The notes below the pieces were generated by a model that worked only from the letters and a program-made list of their open reading frames with translations, searched no databases and was not told where the DNA came from. This document shows, piece after piece, positions 24,409 to 38,186 of a stretch of DNA of 64,000 nucleotides (its first letter is position 1; every line of letters starts with the position of its first letter). Origin of the DNA: Enoplosus armatus. Its lineage: Eukaryota > Chordata > Actinopteri > Centrarchiformes > Enoplosidae. Position numbers and translations under genes: made by a program. The stretch covers positions 16,883,001 to 16,947,000 of the forward strand of contig NC_092186.1 of assembly GCF_043641665.1 (NCBI RefSeq). Reading direction: 5' to 3'.

Positions 24409-26585
24409 GTGAGTAATTCTTAATACTTGTAGGACCATACATAGAAATATACAACAATAATATAACAGTGTGATGCAGAAACACACCTGCAATGGGATGC
24501 AGGTGTCTTGCAGGTGATCTTGTTTTTTTTGCAAACTGATCAACAATGATAAGTGATAGATATTTCAGGCCTGTGTTTTGTGTCTTTATGCCCCCTAATG
24601 GTCAAAAATCACTTGGTGAAGCTTCATGCGGGGGAAGATTTCTCTCTTGGATAAATAAAGATGGTATCCATCTGGTTGGATGATACACCAGCCTCCATAA
24701 AATATCTTGAAACATATCTTTTTTCTATCTTTCAGTACTCATTTGACAATAAAACAGAGACCTTTGACGACCTGCCTGCACGGTTTGGCTATCGACTGCC
24801 CAGCGACGGACTGAAGGTGAGTACAGAAGGGTTGGAGGTGTTTGTCTGACAAGCTAATGAACCGATTTAATGTCAAGTCCCTGCAAATCATTCCAGGGCT
24901 TTTATGATCTCTGAATAGATATTATTTTGGCCTGTTTCCACTTTACAGCTCTACTGAATTAAAGTTTAACCATGAAAACATAAAAAAAGAAAGATAGTGG
25001 GTAAAGAGAAGAGGAGATATTCCTGCCTCATAGGAAGTGAACAAAATAACCATTACTTTCTGTTAGAAGGAGCAGATAATTAGGAAAGCGTGCAATATAA
25101 ATGTAAAAATGTACATGTGATCTTTTTGTGAATGTGATAAGTTGGTTTTTACAACTTCAAATCAACGTACACGGCTTGTTTTCAGATATTAACAAAATGT
25201 AGCTTCACTATTAAGATTAAAAAGACTGGTTTGTAACTTGCTGGTCATGCCCAAATTGATTAACAGGTATTTTAATACATGCACTAACACTGGGAAACAA
25301 CTATAATGTTGCTAATGTTTTATGATGATGCTATTAAAGATTTATTTACATTAGTAATGTTTGTGAACATCAGAAATCGGGGTCAATTTTGAAAAACATG
25401 CAAAATGGTTTTCAAGTCAATATAAATGTCTATAATATGTGTTGCAGGAGCCAGCTGCACTTCAGAATGACAGAGCACACATTGTAGAACTACTGCAAAA
25501 AGTATTCAAATTACACTCTGGTTTGACTTCTATCGGAGTTTAATAACATGTAATGAAACTGCTCCCAAACTTAACTGCTCTGCGTTGAGGATTGTAATAA
25601 TGTGTGTTGTTGTGAGGTTTCTGTGTGCCAACCCCCCACCCCCTCTATAAAGCTCACAAACAGAAGGGATGATTCATGTCTGCCATCTAAGCTGGTCATT
25701 GTGGTGTTCCTCACAGTCAAGAGCCCAGTTGTTGTTGTACAAAAGCTTTTGGGGCACAGAAGCAAAATACTTTGTGCCTTGTTTTGTGTTTGTGTTTATG
25801 TGCAGATTAAGTACTGTTTATTTCGACATTCATAATTACTGCAGCTCATCTGAATTTAAGGTTGCTATGTTTAGCATCATTGCACCACTATGGCAGTCCC
25901 ACAGCATCATTTTGGCTTTGTCACATGAGGTGTGACCCCATGCTGTATTTTAGGAATTAAGGCTCTGGTTGAGATGATTGTTAGCGTCGATCTCACACCA
26001 TGAAATTTTAAGGCTCTAAACACTTGGGAGTGTTTCTGTTTCCCATTTGCTGCTGCCTATTTTAAACAGAAAGTTGTGGGAAGTGACAGCAACGGGAATG
26101 CCACCACTCTTTAAATATTTTTTTCTAATAACAAACAAAATCTGACATAGTTATAGAATTTCAGGATAAGCACTTTTTAAGTGGCTTGGCCAGTTAACAC
26201 TTCAACAGTAATGTCTTCAGTTCGATTCTTTTTTTTCGCCATATTAATTACCATGTTGTTCCCGACTTGCCATGCCTGCATAATGTGCTGGGATCACGCT
26301 TGCTCACAGTCGGCTATGGGTACAGTTATCCCAGCCGTATTGGCACACTGTAAAAGGGGTGCATGTTCACCAAAATATGTGTAGGACATGGTTGTTAACT
26401 GCAGAACTGCTAGTATGCACTCTTTAATCACTGCGGCGAGAAACTAAAAAATCACACAACACAAGGGTATTGCATGTATTCATGTTTGTTTATGTGGGCC
26501 ACGCCACAGGTGGGCTATTCTGAATGATGTGCCACCTGAATCCAGGCAACCAGCAGGGATTATGGCACACAGCCATGTTTCTTTA

Positions 26586-26676
<91 letters not shown>

Positions 26677-29600
26677 GTAAGATTCTGTGTTATGAAAGCT
26701 GAAAAAAGGCTTCGTCTCACTGTTACTGGCTCTCTGTCTTAAATTCACATTTAATCTCTGCGTCTTATTTTTCACCTCTGCTGTCCTGCTGCTGTCTCGC
26801 CGGGGCAGAGAGACCACGTGCCATGCAGACATGCTGCCCTAGTCCCTGAGGGCTAAACTCAATCCGTCCATTTTAAAGTTACCCTCCTCTGCCCTGCCTA
26901 TGTCTGCGTCTGTCTGAGTGAGTCTCAGTGAGCTGTTAACAGACAGCTGCTGTGATTTACTGCAGCACTCAGCTGGACTTTAATGTAAGAATTCAACCAC
27001 ATTATCACAGATTGAAGAGTTGAGAAGAACTTCTACTCTTCCTTACTGGACAAGCTGAAGATTTGCCATGTTTGTCAGACAGTGATAATAATTCCATGAT
27101 TCTTGCCATTGTTGGATTGTGTTGAAATGCACTTATTGAAAGTCATTTTGGATAAAAACGTCAGCTAAATATGTAATGTAAATAATGAAATATAACCTCC
27201 TTTTTAATATGCCAGCATTATTTGCACCTGTTGTTCAGATGAAATTTGACCTGTGCAAATTTTGTGAGTCTTAGTAAACCATAAGAATACATAATTAACC
27301 TCTTTCATCAGACCGTACATGTACTGTCCCTCCATCTACTTATTGCCCAATGCTCTCACAACTGCATATGCAATAAGGACACAGGAGCACCTTGCAAAAA
27401 CTGCATGCAAACTGCAAGGCCTTAATACATCTGTACTTGAGTGATAACTTCCTGATTTTCTAACTAAAAGTGAGTTTTGAAGTAGTTTTTGAATATGTAA
27501 TGTGTATATGCTTTTAACTTGCACTGTACATTGTACACCAGCACATTTGTTAACCTTTTTTTATTATTATGAGATAAACCCACTTCAAATGTTGTAGCCT
27601 TGCAGCGCTGCAACTGTATAACGCCTGGAGAAACCTCTGGCATCACAAGGCAGCACAAGCCTGTTTGTCTCCGGAGGATTCCCCACAGGGAACGAGGCTT
27701 CAAACAGAGCCCCCCCCCCCCCCCCTTTTTCCACTTACACAACCGAGGCTGTTTATAGTTGCTTCAGGGTCTCAACGCAAGGCCACTGCAAGCCCGTGTT
27801 CACCCACAGTATGCAACAGTTATGCTTTGTTTGATTTCTGACGTGCACATATTAGTAGTTTGATTTTGGAGATCCAAAGTGGAGTTAAAATGTAGCATAA
27901 CAGAAGTTGCCTGTATTAGATTTGAAGACACAGAAAGGGTCTTACACTGTATGTCCCAGTCAGTATTTCAATTAATGGGATAGACACGAAGAAGAAGTAT
28001 TCTGTTGTTTGTTGATAAATTAGGCAACTGATGAAAACTGTTGTTGAGAGAATCAGTTCCCCTGTTTGGTCACAAAGTTATTGTCGTACTGATGTTACAC
28101 ATTTGTAAACTATGCATGAATGAAAATTTAGGTCACAGGGATGTGAACAGTTTGATCGTAAAGCGTAAAGGTTCTTGGTTGTTGCAGCCGTACCATGACT
28201 GTTAAAAGATTCCTTAATTTCAGTAGACGCAGTGATTGAAGGTCAAGAAAGAGAGAGTGACGGCAGCAGACCTGACTTCAAACTGTAGACAAGGTTCAGC
28301 ATTGTGAATTTGTATTCACGTATGATACTGGCCAAGAATCGATACCCATCTTAAAATAACTGTGTTCCCTTTTCGCAGCAAATTCTCGACACGCCACTTG
28401 GCACTTGTATTCCGTTTTTGTACCCACTTTCACATCCACAATTATAGACTGATCTGTGGACACGGCCTGTGAAGAAGTGCTTCGGTTTCCTTCGGAAAGT
28501 CTTTGTGGTTTGGATGGTGCAGCAACAGTTGAGGAGGACTGGGTTTGACCAGTGGTAAAGCCTCTGAAGCACACACTACAAGTGTTCCTTTTCGTGAACC
28601 ATTAAAACCAGTTTTAGATGTGAGGACTTGTCCAGAGATCACAAAACTTCTACAAGACTATCACTACTTCTAATACTGCTTCAAAATATGTCTGAGTAGC
28701 TGACTAATTTTGTTACTTAAGAAGCAGCAGAATGGACTTCCTCTTATCCGTTGGTAAATACCACATTTTCCACAAACCTCTCTGCAGTTATTTCCTGTGG
28801 CTTTAATTGAAATCTACAGACAAGAATTTGATTGAAGTTGTTTGAAGAGTTTATAAAGAGGTGGCAGGAAACACTCCTCCCATGTCACATCTTGCCTCGA
28901 GTATTGCACGTTTAACAAAATATGTTGACATTGTGCATGAGGAAACAGTGTGTACTTTGAGTGGGTACTTGTATATCAAGCATTTTTTTCTTGTTTCCCC
29001 TGTGCTTGCATAGGTTTCCGCAAGTTGCTCCATTATCCTCCCACAATTCAAAGACATGCAGTTTAGATGAACTTCTCAATCTGAGTGAATGGTTGTCTGT
29101 CTGTGTTAGGCCTCTGTGTAACCCACTGTATTCACTAATTTCAAGTGAATTCATTTGTAATGACATTAAGACAAAATAATCTCAAGTCAAAGGTTGACTT
29201 CACCGCAGTCATGGGTCTTCATCAGCACATTGAACTCAGGTGTCATCACGAAACCCAAGTATTTGAAAGAAAATTGAAGCTCTGAGGAAGCTTGTAAGTG
29301 GACCTTAGAGATTATGTTGTCATGCGTAAGTCGATAATGTACTACCATTCTCAAATGTATTGAAATTGAACTTGAAAAGCCTGGAAGGATCCCTGAAGAT
29401 CCCTGGACTTGAGTTTTGCTGTAATATTAAATGTTTTTCATCCTTTTGGTTTCAGCCAGTAATAAAGCCCGGTGTCTGCTTAAACATGCTCATATGCACA
29501 CCCACTGTGTCAACATGTAACATTGGAAATGTTGACGCTGAAAGGAAGAAATGAGGGTTTGTCTCAGTTTCATTAATGGTTTGTCATGCAGATGAAGCAC

Positions 29601-31819
29601 TAATGTGGTTACTTAATGAGTCAATTGTCTTGCGCCTGGTTCTGGTAAATGTATCATAATGAATTAATCATGGCTGTAATCATTCCTGTCAGTGTCCTGA
29701 TGACTTGCTGGCTTTACAAGATAGTTTCAGGCATTTCTTGTTCACTTTCTCCATCCACATTTTCTCAGCCAGTCTAGAATGTGACCCAGAAACAAACCCA
29801 CGTTTTTTACATTTAGACGACCCATTTCATTGGCATTTCCCATCCAGGTTGATTGCAGTAAGAAGGTCAAGGGTCAATGCCTCAGGACCCTGGTAATTGA
29901 TGTAGTAAATATTGTGGTTATGGGCTAGTAATTTAATGATGAAAAGTGCTGCAAAGCTGGGTAGAAGTTAGTCTATTTGTTTGTCTGAAAGCAAGCTCTG
30001 TAGCTCCACCTGCTTCCTGTTATGGCCATGTATAAGGTAGGAGGTTTTGAAGTGGTTTAGGCAGGTTAAAGCGGGGAATCTGAACATCGTTGAATCTGAG
30101 TGTGCAGTCACAGAAGCTTTAATCTTCTTACAGGGATCCCCAGTCAGGCTGCAGCGAGTTATTAATTCCCCTGTTTTTCCCTGAACCCAGAGCCAATCTG
30201 CAAACAAGCCCTATAGTGAAATGTTAAGTGACAGGATTAAGTGCGATCACTGTGCAGTAATTTGGAAAAGTCCACCAGAGGAACCCCCCCCCCCCCACCC
30301 CCCACCCCCCCATACCACTTGAATTCTGCAACAACAGAAAATCCCTCTGACTTTGTTAGCACAAGTAGACACAAGTAAAGGATATTTGCGGTTACACTAG
30401 TCTTTTATTATATTTCACACTGATTCTTTTAATTGTTAAAATCAACTGTATTCACTTCTAGATCACAAAGAAAACAACCCCCCAGTATACGGGGAAGGGG
30501 AGCTATCTTTTCAAAACTTGCGTCAGAACATCAATATCAGGACTTTAGATTTTATCTCAAAATGTTTACTTGGGGAAAAATGGCTAAAGATGAGGAAAGA
30601 CTAGTGGGTATTGCCATAACATGACCAGTCTGTTTCTTTGTTGCTGTCATTCTAAAATTCAGTATTTCCACTATCTTTCCTCTTCTGTCTGACACTCGTG
30701 AGCTAAAATACTTCACTATTTCAACATCACATGCTTGATGAATAATTTGTCCTTGTGTGGTGTCTTTCCAAACTTTGACACAAGACTAATGCCATAACGG
30801 GAATTTCACTTTGGTTTCGTTGCAACACAGGTTTCATGTTCTCTGAGAGCTGGTTTATAGGTTGTGGTTTTATTTCCCAGGTACAGGAATTGGTCCAAGT
30901 GATGTTGGTTTTAGATCAAACTCACAGGTCACATAGGGACTCATCCTGGCAAATGCAGACAGCAGATCCTCATATGCACAGTAACAAGATAATGAACAGT
31001 GGAATTCAGTTTAAGGTGGTATTAGATGAGTCTTGTGCTGTTTTAATTGATATCTGTGCTCAGACAGCATTTTATCACCGTCTCCTTTCAGTCTTCATTT
31101 TCAGGATTTCCCCTCCTTCCCCGGTTATTTCCTGTTTTTCCACCGCGCTCTGTATTCTGCAGTTCTGGCATGTGTTTTCTACCCAACAGAGGGCGCTCTT
31201 GCCACTGGTTCCAAAGCCAGACGAGGAATGTGAGGCAGTAGCACAGTGACGTCATTTAGCAGCAAGGCAGGGCTGCACTGGAGGAGGCACCCAGAGGTGA
31301 TGGTGCTGTTGGGCGGTGTGTGATTCTTCACATTTTCTCCTTCCCGATGATCCCTGAATCTGACCTTTCATATGTCAGATCTTCTTAATGTTTCACTTCA
31401 ACCAGGCAGTGCATTCAGTCAGCGACTTCGTCTCTTCGGTTGTGCAGCGCGGTTTGTTAGTAAATGTGATGTGTCACTGTGGTCATCTTCCATATGTGGC
31501 TCAGCTGCTGTTTTGGAGTCAAGTCAGCGTGGCAGCCGGCAAAGATACACTCACAGAAAATCAGTTTGCTGCTAGCAGACACCGGCCTCGTGTGTGTGTG
31601 GTGTGTGTGGTGTGTGTGTGTGTGTATGTGTGTATGTATGTGTGAGAGAGAGAAAGTGCTGACTCTCCTTGATATACGGGCTGGGTTTTTCAAGCGTTTG
31701 GCTTTAAGAGAGAGAGAGAGAGCAAGCTGAAAGTGGCGCCAGAGTCCCAGAGTCCCACAGCAGTCCACACTTCCTGTCTACCACCCTGGCTCTGACACAC
31801 ACACACACACCCACACACA

Positions 31820-31863
<44 letters not shown>

Positions 31864-32197
31864 GGTGTTAGTTACACTTGCATAAGAGCAGCAGAGGTTT
31901 AGAAATGTATCTCACATCAGGTCCCTCCCTCCTCATCTCTTGTGCGTTTTCCTTTCATCAGCTCTTCTCCATTTATCTGCTCTGGTTCGTTGCTCCTTCT
32001 CTTTTCTCACCATCTGTCTGCCTCTTTTTGTCTTCACCTTTCTATTTTTGTCTCTCTCTTCATCCGTTTTTTTTTTTGGTTTTCCTTGTTTGTCTGCAAT
32101 TCAGTGGGTCTCTGATTCCCTTTGCCTCCATATTTGTATCTTTTGCTGTTTCTGCTTTTGTTCTCCTTCCATTTATCATTCTGTCAGCCTCTGCCTA

Positions 32198-32240
<43 letters not shown>

Positions 32241-35200
32241 ACTATCTCCCTCTCATCAGTCACTTCAAAAGCTGTTGTTGGAAATGGGACTGAGACAGGA
32301 AGCAGTGGAGAGAGAAAGAGAGATGGGAAATACAAGGGCCAGAGGTTTTCCAGGGCAAACTGTAAACACCATCGTCCTTTGAAGCTATTAGACTCTGTGA
32401 TACATGCAAAAACACACAGGTCTTTATGGCTATATACGCACACACACACACACACATCATTTTTGTGCGTCAGTAATATTCTTCATTTCAGTGGAAAGTT
32501 CTGTATTCATTATGCATGCATTACCATGTTAAATTTATGTTTGATTTGCCAGTGTTCCATCTGGGGCTGCAGCAGAACGGCCTCAGCGTCTTTTTTTCCA
32601 AGTTTGTTTTTCATCTGTGGTTGTGATGGATGTTGTTAATCTGGGAGCAGCGGGGAGAGTTGAACAAAGAAGGCTGCTGCTCAGACTTTCGGCCAGGGAG
32701 CTGAGACTGAATCCTGGGATGTAACTGTGTTGTGTCTAGCCTCTTTAACAGTATGCAGGCTCATTAAGCAGGTCTTGAAAATCTGACAAAACTGTGTGAT
32801 CGTATCTCGGAAAGGACTGCGAAACGCAGAAAAAATCTCGTTTATCAGCACTGATGACTTGCCATGTAGATGTGAAGCCACTGTCGTTTCTCACATTGTG
32901 ATTGTGAGTTTAAAAAGGGTTTTCAGTGACTTGCCTACAGTCCATCAACTATCAACATAAATCATAATGAACACTGACAAATCCTGTTATATGTTGTCCT
33001 GATATGACACGTGGTGCCACAGCGGTGTGAGACAGTAAGCTCATGACCATTCATTCCTGTTAAAGGGCCCCTTCAGCAAGACCGCTGACCCCGAGCTGCT
33101 CCAGTGTAGCTTTTTATTTACTGGCATTAAAGGACACAAGCTCTGAAGCTGGAATGAGTGAAACTGAATGAATGTGAAGCAAGGTCATTACTTTGTCAGC
33201 AATATTGTAGTTGATCATTATTACTGATCTTTTGATCAGTTTTTCTTTTGCCAACCAAAAACTGCTCTTACTACAAGTAGCATAATACTTCAGTTGTGCT
33301 GTATGATTTCTTTTTAGAGCTGGATAGTGCTTTCTATTAATAATGGAAAAGACTCCTCATTTGACTCCTCATTGCTTGTTTGACTTCCAAGGAATGACAT
33401 TTGCTTCAACTTTGGATGTAAGTCACTCGTGTATTTCTCTCACCATGTCATGTCCGATGATGTCATCCCTGCAGGGCTTCCTGATTGGGGCACGGCCTGA
33501 AAATGCGTGCCAGCCCATCGAGCCCCCTCCGAGGGACAACTTAACGGGTGCCTTCATCGTCCTCATCAGGCGCTTCGACTGCAACTTTGACATCAAGGTA
33601 CAGTGTTTACACTGGTTGGTGTGTGTGTAGTTATTGTCAGAGATGGATGTCCTTCCTGACTAAACCACGCCTCACCTTTAATCAACCACAACAATCTCTG
33701 GTTTTAATCTAAACAAAACTATTTTAACTTCATATCTAAGCATAACATAACCACTTTTTTTCTGATAGCTAAACAGGGCCCCGACTGTCTGACCTGAACT
33801 ATGTGCAGCATCGTTGGTACATTGAATTATGGCCCTTTTTTATTTCACCTTTAATTAACTGTCACGCCTCTAGTGCTTGTCTAGTGAAAGTCTAGTTTTT
33901 TGGGAACTGTGAATGCTGTTTTAGTGCATAGCAATACCTGGAAGTAATTGAAAACATTATTTATTTCAGTAGCTGGTAATTTATAAGGGCGAGCTGCCAA
34001 AACTATAACACTGTACAGTGATGTGTGTTGCCTCACACTGCATTTCTATCAGTAGGTGGTGTTTCAGAGTTGGTTTCACTGACACTCTTAGATCAGCTGG
34101 TTGGGACTGGAAAACAGGAAGCGGCCATTTCCCTAAACACAATTTCCTGCATGAAGATCTGTCCTGTTCGACTGCATCGTCTTTTTCTTCTCTTCCTGCT
34201 GCTGCAGTTTTGTGTGTAATGCTGGACTTGTGAAGTTTGTGTTTGCCAAATACATGTGTGAAGCGGCTGAAAAATGGAGGGGGCTGATCTCCATTAGTCA
34301 AGTGAGGCATCAGGCCATGTGCAGTACAGTGTAGAGAGGGTGGTGTGTGTTGGGAGTGTCGCCTTTTTCAACAGGGGAAATGGAAAAGAGTAAAAAATAA
34401 TGGTGTGTCTGAATAAATGAATGACAAAGCATCATACCTTTTAGTTAAAGCCTAACTAGCCTATGCTGTTAATTAACCCAGGACTCTGAGTTGAACTGGG
34501 TCATTGGCAGTGATTGAAGGAAACACATCAATTGTTAATTAGCATACAAATGGAGTTTGCTACAGCAATTTTCAGTGTCTCTGCAAGTTTCATCCAGTAA
34601 ATGCCAGTAAGAGTGAAATCTTACAGATGACAGCAAAATATAAAGCACAAACTTCATAAGTATTTTTTATAGGGACGTTGGAGACCTTGAAAATACAAGA
34701 GGCTTTTTTTCCAGGACCACCAGACATCCTGAATTGTTTCCAGACACTATAGTAGTGAACACATTACCTTCCCCCCTGTGATTAGAAAAACTTTGGCAGC
34801 AAGTGAACTACTGAGTTTTATTATTGATGCAGCACCCTCTGCTGCTTCCCAAGCATGATTTGTGCCAGAAATAAAATGATTCAAAGGGAAGGTTCTTTTC
34901 TTTTTGGTCACTTAATTTTTTCACTTTTGAACTAAAGGAAACTAAAACTATGTCCATATGCAGGAAACTCCAATGCATTTCCTGTGTATGGAAATCCTGT
35001 TTTTCATGAATTCAGAGTAAAACAGAAGAAAGAATAGAAAGGATGGGGGAGGAGATGGGGGGAGAAAGGAGAGCCAGGATTAGGAGAGTGAGAGCAGGGA
35101 TGAGTAATGGGGTGAAAGAGAGGAAAGCATGCAGCCTCTTGGCATCTTCCTCTCTGCCTCTTTCCATCTGTCTGTCTCTTCCCCTCATACTTTTCATTCT

Positions 35201-36803
35201 TACCTTTTCCCTGTGTACCTTCTTGGTTGCTCCCCAGTTCATTCACTCTCACATATCCCGGCTATCCCCCTTTTTTCAATAGTTTTTGCGCTCTGTCTTT
35301 CCATCTCACTCTTTTTTCACTCTATTGCAACTCTTAACCAGCCATGCAGCCTTATAAGGTCTTAATGCATCACACACACTCATAGAAACATGTTGACAGA
35401 CAGGCCAGTGAGGTGTTCCCTTTGCTGGAGTGTAACCAGACTCCACTCCACATAGCTGTACACACACTCACACACACATACTCTGAACTCTGCCAGATTT
35501 GCCATTTAACCTCCTGCAACCCTCGAAGGAGCAGCTTTGACTTGTTGAAGTTTACTCTGATTTTCTTGTTGCTGAGGTCTTGGTGGCACTTTGAGTTTAA
35601 ACTTACAGCACTTTGTCTTCCAGTTGTCTCATAAAAAGCACATTAATGCTATAATACATTTATCACCAGCACCTATTTGTCTTTTTAAAGTAAGTTTTGG
35701 CATTCAGGCCTAATGGATTGAAAAAAGTCTTTGTTGCAAAGAGGATGATGCTACTTGTCCTTTCACTTCTTCTCTGTGTTTGTTTGTCATCTTTTGGCTT
35801 TACTGTGACACGTAAACATGTTTTTTTTTAATCGCTCCTCACACCATCTGCTCTTGTGAGGAAGGAGATCGCAAGGTCAGTCGTTGTGAGGCAACCATCT
35901 TTAACGGCTTGCTTTAAAATTACCAACTGATTGACTCTAGTGTAAAAAATATTTGGGAATTGTTTTATTTTGCTTTTCCCCAGTTGATGTGTTATGAGAA
36001 CTGAATACAGTTTTCCTAGAGGGTGCTCATTCATTCAAGATCATACGCCAAAAAGCGCTTCTCTTCTACTAGTTTGCCTCCACATTGTGCGACTCACTAC
36101 ACATACATGTTAGTGTCTCTGTCACTGGCCACTCGTCATAGACTTTACTTTGAGATTATTTAATGTGGGAGAATTTGCTTTTCCAGGCTGTGGGAAAGTT
36201 TAACAAATATTTAATCTTCATGGCTCAAACATGCGTTATAGGGTGTGTCCACACGCCTCGCCGTTAAGATGCATATCATGTAGCAGCAGCGTCCCTGGTT
36301 TGATGTGGTCAGGGTCCTTTGTTGCATGTGCCCCCCCCCCCACCACGCTGCATTTCCTGTCAGTATCTCTACAAATTGTGAACGTAAAGTGACCTTGTTT
36401 CCTTCTAACAGTTTTACAGATGTGTCTTTATAATGGCTGTTTATGGGTGAACATTTTGGCCCTCAGTTAGTTTTTGTTGCAGTACTGCAGTTGGCCACTG
36501 GGACAAACTGGCAGCAGGGCTGCCTCGATGTGCCAAATGTTTAATAAGTCCATGTGTTTACTGCCTATATTTAAACTTCTCGTCAGCGCTCAAGATGAAA
36601 ACTAGTTTAAATAGGCCCACTTTGAAAATTATTACAATAAAATGAGGTTTGACAGGAGGACAGAAACTAGACGCCGTCTGAAGTTTGTGTGTTATGGAGG
36701 TTGTCTTTCTCGCTCTCTTCCATTTCTTTATCTCCTTTCCAATCAATTTTTTTCCACCTCTCTCCCTGTCCTTGATTTCCTCCCTTTGGTCTCCCTTATA
36801 TTT

Positions 36804-36846
<43 letters not shown>

Positions 36847-36984
36847 GTCTCTCTCTCTGTCTCTCTCTCTTTCTCTCACACACACACACAGTCACAGTCT
36901 GTGAGGTCTTGCTGTGCTGTCTGACTTCAGTCTCTGGCTTAATGATTGCTCATATCTACACATACAGTTTGCACACACACACGT

Positions 36985-37022
<38 letters not shown>

Positions 37023-37343
37023 CTACCCCTTTCCTCTGCCTCTCTCTTTGCCTTTGGCAGTCTTTGTCTCTCCATCACTCTCCTAGTTGCTTTTTTGTCT
37101 TTTCTCGTACTGTTGTCTTTCTCTCTCCCTCTGTCACACACACACACACACACACACACACGCTCAGTTTGTTGCTAGCATTCAGCTGTCTACCTTGAAT
37201 CCCTCTCTCTCTCACTCTCTCACACACACACACACACACACCCCCTCTCTCCCTCCCTCCCTCCCTCTTAGTCGGGCTCAGTTCCCTCCAGAAGCTGCAG
37301 GGAAACAAAGGAATAATGGATTCCATCTTGACTGAGACGAGGC

Positions 37344-37421
<78 letters not shown>

Positions 37422-37803
37422 GTGCAGGGCAGGGGTGTCACCCCCAACATGCCTGCCGTTTCGTTCCATTGCCTTCCATCTCTTTCTGCCCCTCTGCGGC
37501 CTCCTCTGTAGCATTTAGCCATTAGCATCCAGTGAGCAACAGCAAGTTTTAATGGATCCATGGCTGTAATGGGCAATAAAACGGAGACTCACCCACTTAA
37601 CCCTCCGTGTGTTAGCTCCTCCACCCGTGGAGTGTGTGTGTGTGCGCGAGAGAGTGTAAGAAAGGTATAGTGTGTGTGTGTGTGTGTGTGTGTTGTGATA
37701 AAACATGACAGAGAGGAGGTCGAATGTTGAGAGAGAGAGTGTTTGAGATGGGGAGGGGTAAAGGGGATCAAGTGAAGGGGTGTTAATAGGCACACTCACT
37801 TTT

Positions 37804-37848
<45 letters not shown>

Positions 37849-38110
37849 CAGAGAGAGAGGACAGCATTCCTCAATGGCTGTTCTTTTAGAAAATAAATCT
37901 CTAGAGAGACAGGGTTTGCACTTCCTGTACACTGGGATACTTTGAGGCAGTGGGGGTGGGGGAGCTCATTGGTGACCTTTCTGACCTTTCTGGGAGGGGA
38001 GGGGGGGGTGAACAGGAAACTCAATACCCTCTTCCTCCCCTCTCCCTCCCATGAACACCCCCACCATGCCTCCCTTCGTTCTTCGATTCTTTGCAGGCTG
38101 TCTGTCCTCC

Positions 38111-38186
<76 letters not shown>

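Larger units (their letters stand above)
24817..33474 (+). other. rnf13 intron after coding exon 2 (8.7 kb)
   Basis: Holds an 87-bp (GT)n at 26588-26674, a fish interspersed-repeat tail near 27140-27185, C-runs at 27710-27725 and 30284-30311, GT/GA tracts near 31.6-31.7 kb, (AC)n at 31795-31862, (CT)n at 32201-32237 and a possible SINE remnant near 33061-33180. No coding exon recognised. Confidence 0.8.

Noticed and set aside
28296..28574. A 92-residue minus-strand open frame without repeats, considered as a nested gene or transposase fragment
   Set aside because: No recognisable motif, no convincing splice sites or flanking repeats; too short to separate from chance.
36642..37178. A 178-residue plus-strand open frame
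   Set aside because: It is composed of CT and CA repeat translation; no splice or homology support.
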